Part shown: one piece after another, positions 19,617 to 29,496 of the stretch
Layout: each line of letters starts with the position of its first letter
How positions within the stretch are numbered: the first letter of the stretch is position 1
From: Rheinheimera sp. MMS21-TC3
GTDB lineage: Bacteria > Pseudomonadota > Gammaproteobacteria > Enterobacterales > Alteromonadaceae
NCBI RefSeq assembly: GCF_032229285.1
Contig: NZ_CP135084.1
Span: 2,232,001-2,296,000, forward strand
DNA: 64,000 nucleotides
Direction of reading: 5' to 3'
Notes under the pieces: generated by a model
What the model saw: the letters and a program-made list of their open reading frames with translations, nothing else
Told to the model about the DNA's origin: nothing
Databases searched by the model: none
Program-made: the position numbers and the translations under genes

Positions 19617-20243
19617 TTACTTAATACTATCTCTATTGGTTAATATGGCATCGACTAAGCCATATTCCAAGGCCTGTTGGGCACTTAAAAAATTATCGCG
19701 CTCAGTATCTTTACATACTTGCTCATATGTTTGACCAGAATGCTCGGCCATTAAGCGATTAAGCTTTTCTCTTATATATAAGATTTCACGAGCATGAATA
19801 TCAAAATCTGTGGCTTGACCTTGGAAACCACCTAAAGGCTGGTGAATCATCACTCGGGCATTAGGTAAGCAATAACGTTTACCTTTAGTGCCACCAGATA
19901 ATAAAAACGCCCCCATACTAGCGGCTTGACCAACGCATACTGTCGCGATATCAGGTTTAATATAGCGCATAGTATCATAAATTGATAAACCCGCTGTGAC
20001 TGAACCGCCAGGCGAGTTTATATAAATATAAATATCTTTTTCTGGACTTTCAGATTCTAAAAATAATAACTGAGCCACGATCAGGTTGGCCATATGATCT
20101 TCGACTTGGCCAGTTAAAAAGATAACCCGCTCTTTTAATAATCGAGAATAAATATCATATGAACGTTCGCCTTTCGCGGTTTGCTCAACGACCATAGGGA
20201 CTAAAGCACTTACTAAATCGTTCAGATGTTGTGGCATAGACAT
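19617..20243 (-). CDS. clpP: ClpP, proteolytic subunit of the Clp protease
   Basis: A 208-residue self-compartmentalising serine protease forming two stacked heptamers. The catalytic serine is in [11 protein letters not shown], the histidine in [14 protein letters not shown], and the aspartate lies in the following helix region. The N-terminus aligns with E. coli ClpP from [10 protein letters not shown] onward, with a short propeptide before it that is expected to be cleaved. It sits between tig and clpX. The ATG at 20243 was kept; another in-frame ATG two codons later is equally possible. Confidence 0.97.
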   Translation of the reverse strand: MSMPQHLNDLVSALVPMVVEQTAKGERSYDIYSRLLKERVIFLTGQVEDHMANLIVAQLLFLESESPEKDIYIYINSPGGSVTAGLSIYDTMRYIKPDIATVCVGQAASMGAFLLSGGTKGKRYCLPNARVMIHQPLGGFQGQATDFDIHAREILYIREKLNRLMAEHSGQTYEQVCKDTERDNFLSAQQALEYGLVDAILTNRDSIK

Positions 20244-20291
20244 AAAATGAGATTCCCTCTAAATAACTACTAAGCAGTGCCTAAAAATAAA

Positions 20292-20317
20292 ATGGCCCGA
20301 ACTGTTGTCCGAGCCAT
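20292..20317 (-). terminator. Terminator after tig
   Basis: ATGGCCCGAAC pairs with GTCCGAGCCAT across a four-base loop, with two G-U wobbles. On the minus strand it is followed by TTTTATTTTTA. It lies 30 bases after the tig stop and would separate tig from clpP, allowing partial read-through. Confidence 0.7.
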
Positions 20318-20346
20318 TAAAACTGTCGTGACTCAAGAAGTCAATA

Positions 20347-21657
20347 TTACTGAGCAGCTTGTGGATTCATAATGGCATCAAAAGCAGTTTTCTCTTCTGT
20401 TACCTTAGCTTTAGCTAAAATAAGCTCAACGGCTTGCTCTTCTAATGCTACATTACGCATGCTCTGCAATAATTCTTTGTTGCTATTATAATACTGAACG
20501 ACTTCTTCTGGATCTTCATAAGCAGAAGCAACAGATTCAATTAATTGCTTAACTTTATCTTCGTCAACTTTCAGTTCATTCGTTTTAATGATTTCGCCTA
20601 ATAATAGACCTACTTTTACCCGGTCTTTTGCTTGCTCTTCAAATAATGAAGCTGGTAACTCAGGTAAGTTTTTAGCATCAACATTATTGCCAAAACGTTG
20701 CATAGCTTGTTTACGTAACACTTCAACTTCGCCTGCAACTAAAGCTGTTGGTATCTCTAATTCATTATGCTGTAATAAACCTTTGATAACTTGCTCTTTT
20801 ACTTTAGCTTTAATGTTTTGCTCTAATTCACGGTTCATGTTTTTACGCACTTCTACTTTAAGTGCGTCAACTGAAGCTATTTCTAAACCAAATAAACCAG
20901 CAAACTCGTCATTTAACTCAGGTAAAACTTGTTGCTCTACTTTATTAATAGTAATAGCAAAACTTGCAGCTTTACCTTTTAAGTTTTCAGCATGGTAATC
21001 TTCAGGGAAATTAACTTCTACTGTAACTTCTTCACCGGCTTTTTTACCAATGATACCGTCTTCAAAACCTGGGATCATCCGATTTTGACCAAGCTCTAAT
21101 TCAAATTTACTGGCTTTGCCGCCTTCAAACTCTTCGCCATCGATTGAACCGACAAAGTCAATTTCAACCCGATCACCAGCAGCTGCAGCATCAGACTTTT
21201 CGCCCCAAGTTGCATGTTGCTTACGCAAAGTATCCAACATCTTATTCATGTCGTCTTCAGTAATTTCAACTACTGGTTTAGACACTTCAATTTTGTCTAG
21301 GTTTTGTACTTCAACATCAGGATAGATTTCAAATGTTGCTGTAAAATCTAAATTTTGACCTTGGCTTAATTCACCAGGAGTAAAAGTTGGCGTACCTGCT
21401 GGGTTTAGTTTGTTTTCAATAATTGCTTCATAGAAATGACGTTGCATTTGCTCTGACGCAACTTCTTGCAATACCGACTGGCCAAAACGCTTTTGGATCA
21501 GTGAAACCGGTGCCTTACCGGGACGGAAGCCATCGATTCTTTGGCGTTTAGCCAAATCACGTAGGCGACTTTTAACTTCGTTATCAATTTTCTCGGCAGG
21601 CACGGTAATGGTTAAACGGCGCTCTAAACCTTGAGTGGTTTCAACTGAAACTTGCAT
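20347..21657 (-). CDS. tig: Trigger factor
   Basis: A 436-residue ribosome-associated chaperone and prolyl isomerase. The ribosome-docking signature GFRPGKAP is at about residues 44-51, the FKBP-type domain ([20 protein letters not shown]) at about 155-245, and the helical C-terminal chaperone domain follows. Length is close to the E. coli protein (432). It is the first gene of tig-clpP-clpX-lon-hupB-ppiD and has a recognisable promoter about 100 bases upstream. Confidence 0.98.
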   Translation of the reverse strand: MQVSVETTQGLERRLTITVPAEKIDNEVKSRLRDLAKRQRIDGFRPGKAPVSLIQKRFGQSVLQEVASEQMQRHFYEAIIENKLNPAGTPTFTPGELSQGQNLDFTATFEIYPDVEVQNLDKIEVSKPVVEITEDDMNKMLDTLRKQHATWGEKSDAAAAGDRVEIDFVGSIDGEEFEGGKASKFELELGQNRMIPGFEDGIIGKKAGEEVTVEVNFPEDYHAENLKGKAASFAITINKVEQQVLPELNDEFAGLFGLEIASVDALKVEVRKNMNRELEQNIKAKVKEQVIKGLLQHNELEIPTALVAGEVEVLRKQAMQRFGNNVDAKNLPELPASLFEEQAKDRVKVGLLLGEIIKTNELKVDEDKVKQLIESVASAYEDPEEVVQYYNSNKELLQSMRNVALEEQAVELILAKAKVTEEKTAFDAIMNPQAAQ

Positions 21658-21762
21658 CTTGTTTCCTCAAATTCAATATAGGGCGTTTACGCTACGCCGT
21701 AGTAATGTGATCTAGCTTCGTTTATTAACGTTTTACTAGTCTGTTATAAAAAAGGACGCGGC

Positions 21763-21791
21763 ATTATAGCGACCTAATGAGCCGAGGTCGA
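21763..21791 (-). promoter_or_regulatory. Sigma-70 promoter of tig
   Basis: On the minus strand TCGACC and a perfect TATAAT are separated by 17 bases, followed by a GC-rich discriminator. Predicted start is near 21756, giving a leader of about 100 bases before the tig ATG. Confidence 0.65.
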
Positions 21792-21831
21792 GTCCCAAAC
21801 TTATGCCAATTTATAACAAAATAGAATTTAA

Positions 21832-21868
21832 AAACGCAGCTTAGGCTTGAGTTAACCTTGCTGCGTTT
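21832..21868 (-). terminator. Terminator after proBA
   Basis: AAACGCAGC and GCTGCGTTT form a 9 bp outer stem, with AGG/CCT able to pair inside the loop. On the minus strand it is followed by TTTTTAAATT. It lies just downstream of the proA stop. Confidence 0.7.
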
Positions 21869-21890
21869 AAAATTATTTAATATGGCTACT

Positions 21891-23144
21891 TTAACTACGG
21901 GTCTGACCGTTACCTGTAACCACATATTTTTCGGCAGTTAACGCCTCTAATCCCATAGGACCATAAGCATGCAACTTGCTGGTAGAGATGCCAATTTCAG
22001 CACCTAACCCTAATTCACCACCATCAGAAAATCGTGATGAACTATTGTGCATTACTACTGCTGAGTCAACTTGGCGAATAAAGCGCTCGGCATTGGCTTG
22101 ATCTGCAGTACAGATTACTTCAGTGTGTTGGCTACCAAAACGGTCAATATGTTCCATAGCATGATCCATGTCATCGACAACACGAATAGCAATTTCCGGA
22201 GCCAAGTATTCTTGACCAAACTCATTTTCTTCAATTAACTGCGCTTGGTTAAAATAATCAATACTTTGCTTACAAGCATGAATAATCACATTATGTTCAG
22301 CTAAGGCTGCACTAGCTTTAGGTAAAAAATCAGCGGCAACGTGTTTATTTACTAATAAGGCTTCTAATGCATTACAGACACCTGGACGCTGTACTTTACC
22401 GTTTAACAGTAGCTTAAGCCCCATGTCTAAATCAGCACTTTGATCAATATATAAATGACAGACGCCTTTATAGTGCTGAATGACCGGTATCCGGCTATGT
22501 TCAGTCACAAAGCGAATTAAACCTTCACCACCGCGTGGGATCACTAAATCAATATATTCTTCTTGTTTTAATAGCCCTAACATTAAGTCGCGATCCGGAT
22601 CCGGCACTATGCTAATAACTTCATCCGGCAACTTATGCTCGCGTAAGGCTTGTTGCATCGCTTTAGCTATAGCTAAGCTAGTTTGAATAGCTTCACGGCC
22701 ACAGCGTAAAATAACAGCATTACCAGCTTTAAAACACAAGGCACCTGCATCGGCGGTCACATTAGGCCGCGCTTCATAAATCATGCAAATTACGCCTAAA
22801 GCAATACGGCGTTTTTCAATATTAATACCGTTAGGACGCTGCTCAATAAAACGTGTTTTACCAACAGGATCTTCCAGTGCAATAATTTGCTCAATAGCGC
22901 TTGCCATTGATTCAATGCGTTGTTCCGTTAAGGTTAAACGGTCTATCATTGCAGCACTGGTATCGTTGCTAACGGCAGTGGCAACTTCATCTTTATTCGC
23001 CGCTAAAATATCTGCTGTCGCTTCACGAAGATGATTCGCCATGCTTTGTAATACAAAATTCTTTTCTTCAGTGGTTAAATTAGCAACTGCTTTAGCTGCT
23101 TTTGCCGCTTTAGCAGCAATCATTGCTGCAACATCGGTACTCAT
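21891..23144 (-). CDS. proA: Gamma-glutamyl phosphate reductase
   Basis: A 417-residue NADPH-dependent enzyme of the aldehyde dehydrogenase superfamily that reduces glutamyl-5-phosphate to the semialdehyde, the second step of proline synthesis. The catalytic cysteine is in RPGVCNALEALL (about C255), and ARPNVTADAGALCFKAGNAV is the nucleotide-binding region. Its start codon overlaps the proB stop by four bases, so it is translated with ProB, with which it forms a functional complex in E. coli. A terminator follows. Confidence 0.97.
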   Translation of the reverse strand: MSTDVAAMIAAKAAKAAKAVANLTTEEKNFVLQSMANHLREATADILAANKDEVATAVSNDTSAAMIDRLTLTEQRIESMASAIEQIIALEDPVGKTRFIEQRPNGINIEKRRIALGVICMIYEARPNVTADAGALCFKAGNAVILRCGREAIQTSLAIAKAMQQALREHKLPDEVISIVPDPDRDLMLGLLKQEEYIDLVIPRGGEGLIRFVTEHSRIPVIQHYKGVCHLYIDQSADLDMGLKLLLNGKVQRPGVCNALEALLVNKHVAADFLPKASAALAEHNVIIHACKQSIDYFNQAQLIEENEFGQEYLAPEIAIRVVDDMDHAMEHIDRFGSQHTEVICTADQANAERFIRQVDSAVVMHNSSSRFSDGGELGLGAEIGISTSKLHAYGPMGLEALTAEKYVVTGNGQTRS

Positions 23145-24262
23145 ACTCTCTCCAATAACATCATTTCGCTGCGGTGAATTACGGCATCACTTCCAGTAGG
23201 ACAATAACCAATGCAAGACTCTATATCTCTACTTTGCTGTCCCTTAATCGAAAACAACTCACTCGCACTAAACCGAGTAACACCTTTAGCAATTTTTCGT
23301 TTACCATCAGCACAACGAATTAAAACTGCATCACCTGATTCAAATTCACCAGTAATATCAACAATACCACTACAAAGTAACGAGGCACCATGAGAGCGCA
23401 AGGCTTCAATACAACCATCGTCGACCCATATTTCGCCTTTAGAGCGTAAAGTATGTCGCACCCAGTGTTTTTTCGCTGACATCGGTACTTCTTGACCAAA
23501 GAAGATAGTGCCAGGGTTTTGCCCTGCCAATAGCTCAGAAAAACTATCTGCTTTATGGCCATCAATAATTAAGGTATCAATACCGTGTGCAGCCGCTTTT
23601 TCAGCCGCTTCAATTTTAGTGCGCATCCCACCGGTACCAACACTAGAAGTAGCGCCACCGGCTAATGCATAAATTTCTGGGGTAATAAGATCAACTTCAG
23701 TAATTAAGGTAGCGGTTGGGTCTTTATTTGGATCTGCTGTATATAAACCATCTACATCTGAGCAAATGATCAAGGCATCAGCATTGGATACTGTTGCTAC
23801 CATAGCAGCTAAATTATCATTATCGCCGACTTTAATTTCTTCTGTCGCAATAGTGTCGTTTTCATTCACTATAGGCAAGACATCATGGTCTAATAACCGT
23901 TGTAAGGTGTTTTTTATATTGACATGGCGAACCCGATCACTCAAATCACCGTGGGTCAATAACACTTGCGCACAAGGAAAATCAAAACAGCGACTCCAAA
24001 AGTTCATTAATTCACTTTGGCCAACTGCTGCCATTGCTCGCTTTAATACTAGCGGCACACGTTGATGCTGAAAATTAAAATGATGACGTCCCGCGGCAAC
24101 ACTGCCAGACGAAACAAGAATGACTTCAACATCTTGAAGTCGACATTGCCGAATAAACTCAGCAATTGGACGTAAAAACTGCTCACTACAGCCCTGGTTT
24201 TCTGGCGCGATTAAAGCACTGCCAACTTTAAGCACTACTCGACGCCAGGATGGGTTAATCAT
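23141..24262 (-). CDS. proB: Glutamate 5-kinase
   Basis: A 373-residue enzyme catalysing the first, feedback-controlled step of proline synthesis. The amino-acid kinase domain covers about residues 8-260 (VVLKVGSALI, VSSGSVAAG, NENDTI, GTGGMRTKIEAA), and a C-terminal PUA domain follows (about 280-365). I chose the ATG at 24260-24262 because GGAGGAG lies immediately upstream; the longer frame adds 22 residues unlike the family. It is the first gene of proBA. Confidence 0.96.
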   Translation of the reverse strand: MINPSWRRVVLKVGSALIAPENQGCSEQFLRPIAEFIRQCRLQDVEVILVSSGSVAAGRHHFNFQHQRVPLVLKRAMAAVGQSELMNFWSRCFDFPCAQVLLTHGDLSDRVRHVNIKNTLQRLLDHDVLPIVNENDTIATEEIKVGDNDNLAAMVATVSNADALIICSDVDGLYTADPNKDPTATLITEVDLITPEIYALAGGATSSVGTGGMRTKIEAAEKAAAHGIDTLIIDGHKADSFSELLAGQNPGTIFFGQEVPMSAKKHWVRHTLRSKGEIWVDDGCIEALRSHGASLLCSGIVDITGEFESGDAVLIRCADGKRKIAKGVTRFSASELFSIKGQQSRDIESCIGYCPTGSDAVIHRSEMMLLERV

Positions 24263-24483
24263 AACTCCTCCATTGGTTGTTCCGAACGAATAATAACAAA
24301 ATTGGTAACCAAGCACCACTGCAGACAAAGCAACTAACTATTAACAAAAACCCTTTCAGACACTATATAATTAAAAATCAATGAGTTAGACAAATTAAAA
24401 ATAAAACTTATACTCACTATAGATTTTATGAATAGTAAGTTTATGTAATAAAATTACAGTTTAATTAAGCGAATTCTTTTATG

Positions 24484-24981
24484 CTATGAAAATAGCATTA
24501 CTTGTTGCTGGCCAGATAACAGCACAGTTTTTTCAAACTGCAAACCAAGCTTTGACAGTAAATTAATTGAGGTCAGGTTACTAGCGTTCGTTAAACCTAC
24601 TATTCTAGTTAAATTTAATTTGTGATAACCATACTGAAGCACAGCTTTTGCCGCTTCGGTTGCATAACCTTGCCCCCAGTATTGCGGCAATAAAGCAAAA
24701 CCAATATCAGTTTCTTGCAAGTTTGACCTGTAGATTAAACCACAGATCCCCATAGGTTCAGCATTATCAACATGCTCGACTAAATACAAACCATAGCCAT
24801 AAGTATGATAACTTTTCATAGGTCCATTTAATAAATAATCTAAAGCATCTTGTTCATTGCGCACACCACGATCGGCAATATTGTGTATAAACGAAGGCTC
24901 ATTTAATAAATGCAATATGAACTGAGCATCTGCAACAGTCAGATGACGAATACGTAAACGCGGTGTTTCAGCAATAATCAT
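24484..24981 (-). CDS. GNAT-family N-acetyltransferase (RimJ/RimL type)
   Basis: A 165-residue acetyl-CoA-dependent transferase. It starts MIIAETPRLRIRHLTVADAQ, the typical RimJ/RimL beginning, and the acetyl-CoA binding motif A is LPQYWGQGYATEAAKAVLQY, followed by RIVGLTNASNLTSINLLSKL. The start chosen is the ATG at 24979-24981 with AGG upstream; the longer open frame runs 54 codons through spacer and into a tRNA gene and is not real. The substrate cannot be told from the sequence. It sits alone between proBA and the tRNA operon. Confidence 0.88.
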   Translation of the reverse strand: MIIAETPRLRIRHLTVADAQFILHLLNEPSFIHNIADRGVRNEQDALDYLLNGPMKSYHTYGYGLYLVEHVDNAEPMGICGLIYRSNLQETDIGFALLPQYWGQGYATEAAKAVLQYGYHKLNLTRIVGLTNASNLTSINLLSKLGLQFEKTVLLSGQQQVMLFS

Positions 24982-25082
24982 AACTAGCCTAATAGTTAGA
25001 TGAAAATAAAGCTTAGCATATATGGCAACGCAAATTATTCCTATAGATATAAGGAAATAATGGAGTGTTGAGTGGAGAAAAG

Positions 25083-25159
25083 TGGTCGGTGATGCAGGAT
25101 TTGAACCTGCGACCCCTTGGACCCAAACCAAGTGCGCTACCAAGCTGCGCTAATCACCG
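25083..25159 (-). tRNA. tRNA-Pro (anticodon TGG), copy 2
   Basis: The minus strand folds into a 77-base cloverleaf with acceptor CGGTGAT/ATCACCG, discriminator A, encoded CCA, D-loop AGCGCAGCTTGGTAGCGC, anticodon TGG in CTTGGTTTGGGTCCAAG and T-arm GCAGGTTCAAATCCTGC. It is the last gene of the tRNA operon and is identical over its full length to the first gene. Confidence 0.97.
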
Positions 25160-25171
25160 ACTATAAAGAAA

Positions 25172-25248
25172 TGGGGTGGATGATGGGGTTCGAACCCACG
25201 ACAACCGGAATCACAATCCGGGGCTCTACCAACTGAGCTACAACCACC
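25172..25248 (-). tRNA. tRNA-His (anticodon GTG)
   Basis: A cloverleaf with encoded CCA, anticodon GTG in CCGGATTGTGATTCCGG, T-arm GTGGGTTCGAACCCCAT, and the extra 5' G opposite C73 that is the identity element of tRNA-His. The acceptor stem GGTGGTTG/CATCCACC has a T-T mismatch at pair 5-68 (25243 with 25180), while the other seven pairs, including the G-1:C73 pair, are Watson-Crick. Third gene of the operon. Confidence 0.96.
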
Positions 25249-25302
25249 ATTGAAACTGTACTATTTATCTTTAAGCCTGTACAAAGTATAAAGCGCTAGT
25301 TA

Positions 25303-25379
25303 TGGCGCGCCCGATAGGATTCGAACCTATGGCCTACGGCTTAGAAGGCCGTTGCTCTATCCGACTGAGCTACGGGCGC
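25303..25379 (-). tRNA. tRNA-Arg (anticodon TCT)
   Basis: A 77-base cloverleaf with acceptor GCGCCCG/CGGGCGC, discriminator G, encoded CCA, D-arm GCTCAGTCGGATAGAGC, anticodon TCT in ACGGCCTTCTAAGCCGT and T-arm ATAGGTTCGAATCCTAT. It reads the rare arginine codons AGA and AGG. Second gene of the operon. Confidence 0.97.
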
Positions 25380-25421
25380 ACAATCAAAACCTACCAAGCT
25401 CTTATACTTTATATCTTAAAG

Positions 25422-25498
25422 TGGTCGGTGATGCAGGATTTGAACCTGCGACCCCTTGGACCCAAACCAAGTGCGCTACCAAGCTGCGCTAATCACCG
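25422..25498 (-). tRNA. tRNA-Pro (anticodon TGG), copy 1
   Basis: Identical in sequence to the tRNA-Pro at 25083-25159, including the encoded CCA and a few flanking bases on the 3' side. It is the promoter-proximal gene of the four-tRNA operon. Confidence 0.97.
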
Positions 25499-25527
25499 AC
25501 ATAATTGCACTGGGGCAACGGGGCAGA

Positions 25528-25556
25528 ATATTACAGCCGCCCAAGCAAAGGGTCAA
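25528..25556 (-). promoter_or_regulatory. Sigma-70 promoter of the tRNA operon
   Basis: On the minus strand TTGACC and TAATAT are separated by 17 bases and followed by a GC-rich discriminator (TCTGCCCCG), the profile of stringently controlled stable-RNA promoters. The predicted start is near 25521, about 22 bases before the first tRNA. Confidence 0.75.
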
Positions 25557-25697
25557 ACCTTTTTTCACTTAAATCGGCCAACTGCCTATTATTTGAACCT
25601 ATTGTCTAAAAAATCGCTGAAATAATGGGTTGGAGTTATGGTTAAGGCTATGCGAAAATAGCCTCATCAATTTAATACCGCCAGAGACCAGTTTTAG

Positions 25698-26552
25698 ATG
25701 ACAGCACAAATCATTGACGGCAAAGCCGTAGCACAAGCAACTAAAGATACTGTAGCAGCACAAGTTCGTGCTCGTGTAGCCGCAGGACGCCGCCCACCAG
25801 GATTAGCCGTAATATTAGTTGGTCTTGATGCCGCCTCACAAGTCTATGTTGAAAGCAAACGTAAAGCTTGTGAAGAAGTAGGTTTTCATTCTGTTTCTTA
25901 CGACTTAGCCTCAGATACCACAGAGCAACAACTACTTGAGCTTATCGATACCCTTAATGCTGATAAAACAGTGGATGGTATATTAGTCCAGTTGCCTCTA
26001 CCTGCGGGTATCGATGTATCTGCAGTATTAGAGCGTATTCACCCGCATAAAGACGTAGATGGCTTCCATCCTTACAATATAGGTCGTCTAACGCAACGTA
26101 TGCCGGCCTTACGCTCTTGCACGCCTAAAGGCATTATGACGCTATTGCAAAGCACTGGCGTCAATATAAAAAGCATGGATGCAGTAGTTGTAGGTGCATC
26201 TAACATTGTTGGTAGACCTATGGCGCTAGAATTACTATTAGCCGGCTGCACTACCACAATTTGCCATAAATTCACCAAAAACCTCGAGCAACATGTTCGC
26301 CGAGCTGACTTATTAATTGTTGCAGTTGGTCGCGCAGAATTTATACCAGGAGATTGGATAAAACCGGGCGCCTTAGTTATTGATGTGGGTATTAACCGAA
26401 TAGATAATGGCAAACTAGTTGGCGATATTGAATATGCTAAAGCAGCAGAGCGGGCCCGTTATATCACCCCCGTCCCTGGCGGTGTTGGCCCTATGACAGT
26501 AGCCAGTTTAATTGAAAACACTATAGAAGCTTGTCAGTTGTATCATGACTAA
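25698..26552 (+). CDS. folD: Bifunctional methylenetetrahydrofolate dehydrogenase/cyclohydrolase
   Basis: A 284-residue enzyme of one-carbon metabolism that interconverts 5,10-methylene- and 10-formyl-tetrahydrofolate with NADP. Motifs present are [16 protein letters not shown] with the catalytic tyrosine and lysine, [11 protein letters not shown], the Rossmann motif [17 protein letters not shown], and [12 protein letters not shown]. The length is that of the family. It is convergent with cysS, with a shared terminator between them. Confidence 0.97.
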   Translation: MTAQIIDGKAVAQATKDTVAAQVRARVAAGRRPPGLAVILVGLDAASQVYVESKRKACEEVGFHSVSYDLASDTTEQQLLELIDTLNADKTVDGILVQLPLPAGIDVSAVLERIHPHKDVDGFHPYNIGRLTQRMPALRSCTPKGIMTLLQSTGVNIKSMDAVVVGASNIVGRPMALELLLAGCTTTICHKFTKNLEQHVRRADLLIVAVGRAEFIPGDWIKPGALVIDVGINRIDNGKLVGDIEYAKAAERARYITPVPGGVGPMTVASLIENTIEACQLYHD

Positions 26553-26580
26553 GCATCAAGAGGTTTCTATCAAATAAATA

Positions 26581-26602
26581 AAAACCGCCTTTCGGCGGTT
26601 TT
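26581..26602. terminator. Bidirectional terminator between folD and cysS
   Basis: AAAACCGCC, loop TTTC, GGCGGTTTT, followed by T-runs on both strands (TTTTTTTATT on plus, TTTTTATTTA on minus). It is placed between two convergent stops. Confidence 0.92.
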
Positions 26603-26642
26603 TTTATTCTCTATTACTTAAAGCTATTATAACTTAGCGAAG

Positions 26643-28019
26643 TTAGCCTTTGCGCCAAGTTGTCACGCCATTTTTATCTTCTACGATAATACCTTTAGCT
26701 GTTAACGCAGCTCGTGCTGCATCTGCAGCCGGCCAGTCTTTCGCAGCACGCGCATCGTTACGCTGTGTTATCAACGCTTCAATTTCAGCCACATCATCAT
26801 CTGAGGTACCTGACTGTAAAAACTGCTCTGGGTTACCTTGTAACAAACCTAACACACCAGCTAGCAGTTTTAACTCAGCCGCTAATTTTTTAGCTTTAGC
26901 CGGTTCCGCTTCTTTAAAACGATTTACCTCTCTAGCTAAGTCAAATAACACTGGCAACGCTTCTGGAGTATTAAAGTCATCATCCATAGCAGCTTTAAAC
27001 TGAGCAATATAACTACTGTCCATATCAATAGACTCACTGGGCACAATATTACGTAATGCCGTGTATAAGCGGCCTAAAGCAGCATGGGCTTGTTCTAAGT
27101 TTTCAGCTGAATAATTAAGCTGGCTACGATAATGACTAGATAATAAAAAGTAACGAACTGATTCTGGGTTATAAGTAGCCAAAACATCTTTTACGGTAAA
27201 GAAATTGCCTAAGGATTTAGACATTTTTTCTTTATCTACTTGCACCATACCGGTATGGATCCAAGTATTAACGTACTTATGATCATGAGCACAAGTTGAC
27301 TGGGCAATTTCATTCTCATGATGCGGGAACTGTAAGTCTGAACCACCACCATGGATATCAAAATGTTGGCCTAAATGTTTAGCACTCATTGCTGAGCATT
27401 CAATATGCCAACCTGGGCGGCCATCACCCCATGGCGATTGCCAAAATGGTTCACCCGGCTTTGCTGATTTCCATAGCACAAAGTCTAATGGATTTTGTTT
27501 ATTGTCTGCCACTTCTACCCGTGAGCCAGATTGCAGCATCTCTAAATTCTGCTGACTTAATTCACCATAAGCTTTATATTTACTAACATCAAACAGCACG
27601 TCACCATCAGCTTCATAGGCATAGCCTTTAGCCATAAGCTGTTCAATCATAGCAATAATTTCTGCCATATGTGTAGTTACTCTTGGCTCAATATCCGCAG
27701 GCAACAAGCCTAACGCAGCAAAATCAGCATGCATAGCTTTAGTAAAGCGCGCGGTTAATGCATCACAGCTTTCGTTATTTTCTGCAGCGCGGTTAATAAT
27801 TTTATCGTCTACATCAGTAATGTTACGCACATAAGTCACATCGTAACCAGAGAAACGTAAATAGCGATTAATAACATCAAAAGCGACATAAGTTCTAGCA
27901 TGGCCAACATGACAGTAGTCATAAATTGTAATACCACAAACATAAAGCCCTACTTTCCCTGGCTCAATTGGAGTGAATAGTTGTTTTTTTCTAGTTAAGG
28001 TATTAAAGATATGTAACAT
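26643..28019 (-). CDS. cysS: Cysteinyl-tRNA synthetase
   Basis: A 458-residue class I synthetase. The HIGH-type motif is HVGH in [11 protein letters not shown], the KMSKS loop is in [11 protein letters not shown], and the zinc ligands are the cysteine in [17 protein letters not shown], and HHENE. The C-terminal anticodon-binding part ends [21 protein letters not shown], a normal ending for the enzyme. It is convergent with folD and divergent from ppiB. Confidence 0.98.
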   Translation of the reverse strand: MLHIFNTLTRKKQLFTPIEPGKVGLYVCGITIYDYCHVGHARTYVAFDVINRYLRFSGYDVTYVRNITDVDDKIINRAAENNESCDALTARFTKAMHADFAALGLLPADIEPRVTTHMAEIIAMIEQLMAKGYAYEADGDVLFDVSKYKAYGELSQQNLEMLQSGSRVEVADNKQNPLDFVLWKSAKPGEPFWQSPWGDGRPGWHIECSAMSAKHLGQHFDIHGGGSDLQFPHHENEIAQSTCAHDHKYVNTWIHTGMVQVDKEKMSKSLGNFFTVKDVLATYNPESVRYFLLSSHYRSQLNYSAENLEQAHAALGRLYTALRNIVPSESIDMDSSYIAQFKAAMDDDFNTPEALPVLFDLAREVNRFKEAEPAKAKKLAAELKLLAGVLGLLQGNPEQFLQSGTSDDDVAEIEALITQRNDARAAKDWPAADAARAALTAKGIIVEDKNGVTTWRKG

Positions 28020-28170
28020 TTTGTCCTCAAATTGGCTCTGTCTGGCCGAAAATATTATGGGTATTTATTTTTTAATAGTGTATCACTAGCACCCCTGCCT
28101 CGCTATCTTTGCTTTATGATTTGCGCCGGCTCAGGTAGAATATTGCAACTTACATTTAGGGGATATATTT

Positions 28171-28665
28171 ATGATCAGCTTACATACCAACTATGGCGTT
28201 ATTAAATTACAACTTTTTGCCGATAAAGCACCCATTACTGTCGAAAATTTTACTAGTTATGTAAAAGATGGCTTTTACGATAATACAATTTTCCACCGTG
28301 TTATTGACGGTTTTATGATCCAAGGCGGTGGTTTTACTGCTGACATGAACCAGAAAAAAGCTAAGGCTCCTATTAAGAATGAAGCTAACAACAAAGTCGC
28401 CAATAAAAAAGGCACTATTGCCATGGCCCGTACTAATGATCCGCATTCAGCTTCAAACCAGTTTTTTATCAACGTTGGCGATAACGACTTCTTAAACCAT
28501 AGCTCTGAAACCAGCTCAGGCTGGGGTTATTGCGTATTCGGTGAAGTGGTTGAAGGTATGGATGTCGTTGACAGCATTAAGAAAGTAGCAACAGGCAATT
28601 CAAATGGCCATGCTGATGTGCCTGTTAAGCCCGTTATTATAGAAAAAGCGGTTCTTGAAGCCTAA
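28171..28665 (+). CDS. ppiB: Peptidyl-prolyl cis-trans isomerase B (cyclophilin)
   Basis: A 164-residue cytoplasmic cyclophilin. The active-site segment is [15 protein letters not shown], with [20 protein letters not shown] and the [14 protein letters not shown] ending typical of bacterial PpiB. No signal peptide is present, which argues for the cytoplasmic PpiB form and not PpiA. It lies 11 bases before lpxH, and the cysS-ppiB-lpxH neighbourhood is common in gammaproteobacteria. Confidence 0.95.
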   Translation: MISLHTNYGVIKLQLFADKAPITVENFTSYVKDGFYDNTIFHRVIDGFMIQGGGFTADMNQKKAKAPIKNEANNKVANKKGTIAMARTNDPHSASNQFFINVGDNDFLNHSSETSSGWGYCVFGEVVEGMDVVDSIKKVATGNSNGHADVPVKPVIIEKAVLEA

Positions 28666-28676
28666 CTCTGAATATC

Positions 28677-29438
28677 ATGCAGCCTCAACCTAGTACACCA
28701 CATTCGCTTTTTATTGCCGATATTCATTTATCGGCACAGCGGCCTGATATTACAACGGCTTTTATGCAGTTTTTGCAAACCACCGCGGTAAAGGCTGAGG
28801 CGCTATATATTTTAGGCGATTTATTTGATGTATGGATTGGCGATGATAATCCCGAGCCACTAATCGCAAAAGTCGCCACGGCACTTAAGCAACTGAGTGA
28901 TAATGGCACTCAGTTGTTTTTTATTCATGGTAACCGTGACTTCTTCTTACGCCAAGCTTATGCCAAACGTTGTGGTATGACACTATTACCACCAGAGCAG
29001 GTTATAGATTTATATGGCACGCCTACGCTTATTATGCATGGTGATAGCCTTTGCACTTTAGATATTGCCTATCAAAAGTTTCGTAAATGGTGGAACCAGC
29101 CTTGGTGGCAGTTTATTATGCTTAATTTACCTTTAAAGTTGCGCCAGCATTTAGCCAAACAAGCACGCTTACGCAGCGCTAAACATAAGCAGCAATATAA
29201 TAATAACAATCAACAACAGATCATGGATGTTACCCCAGAGGAAGTCATACATGTTATGCAACAAGCTAAAGTGAATAAGTTAATTCATGGTCATACCCAC
29301 CGCCCTGCTGTGCATCAGATCGCGCTAAATGGTCAAACTGGCCAACGCTATGTACTAGGTGACTGGTATAGCCAAAGTAGTTATTTATTGGTTAGCGCAG
29401 AGCAGTGGCAGTTACATTTCACGCCATTAACCGACTAA
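28677..29438 (+). CDS. lpxH: UDP-2,3-diacylglucosamine diphosphatase
   Basis: A 253-residue metallophosphoesterase that hydrolyses UDP-2,3-diacylglucosamine to lipid X in lipid A synthesis, acting at the inner face of the inner membrane. The metal motifs appear in order: ADIHLS, GDLFDVWIGDD, HGNRDF, MHGDSLC and HGHTHRP. The family's hydrophobic insertion cap is visible around WWNQPWWQFIMLNLPL. It follows ppiB closely and probably shares its transcript. Confidence 0.96.
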   Translation: MQPQPSTPHSLFIADIHLSAQRPDITTAFMQFLQTTAVKAEALYILGDLFDVWIGDDNPEPLIAKVATALKQLSDNGTQLFFIHGNRDFFLRQAYAKRCGMTLLPPEQVIDLYGTPTLIMHGDSLCTLDIAYQKFRKWWNQPWWQFIMLNLPLKLRQHLAKQARLRSAKHKQQYNNNNQQQIMDVTPEEVIHVMQQAKVNKLIHGHTHRPAVHQIALNGQTGQRYVLGDWYSQSSYLLVSAEQWQLHFTPLTD

Positions 29439-29496
29439 TTAGCTATTTATGCCGTTGCTCATTTACTAGCACTAATTTAAATTTAAGGGGATTGTT

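Noticed and set aside
24982..25143. N-terminal extension of the GNAT protein
   Set aside because: The extension translates spacer and part of tRNA-Pro; the family start with a ribosome site is at 24981.
25302..25625. Open frame of 107 codons on plus beginning MARPIGFEPMAYGLEG
   Set aside because: It is the reverse complement of the tRNA-Arg and tRNA-Pro genes; this is the familiar false protein predicted over tRNA clusters.
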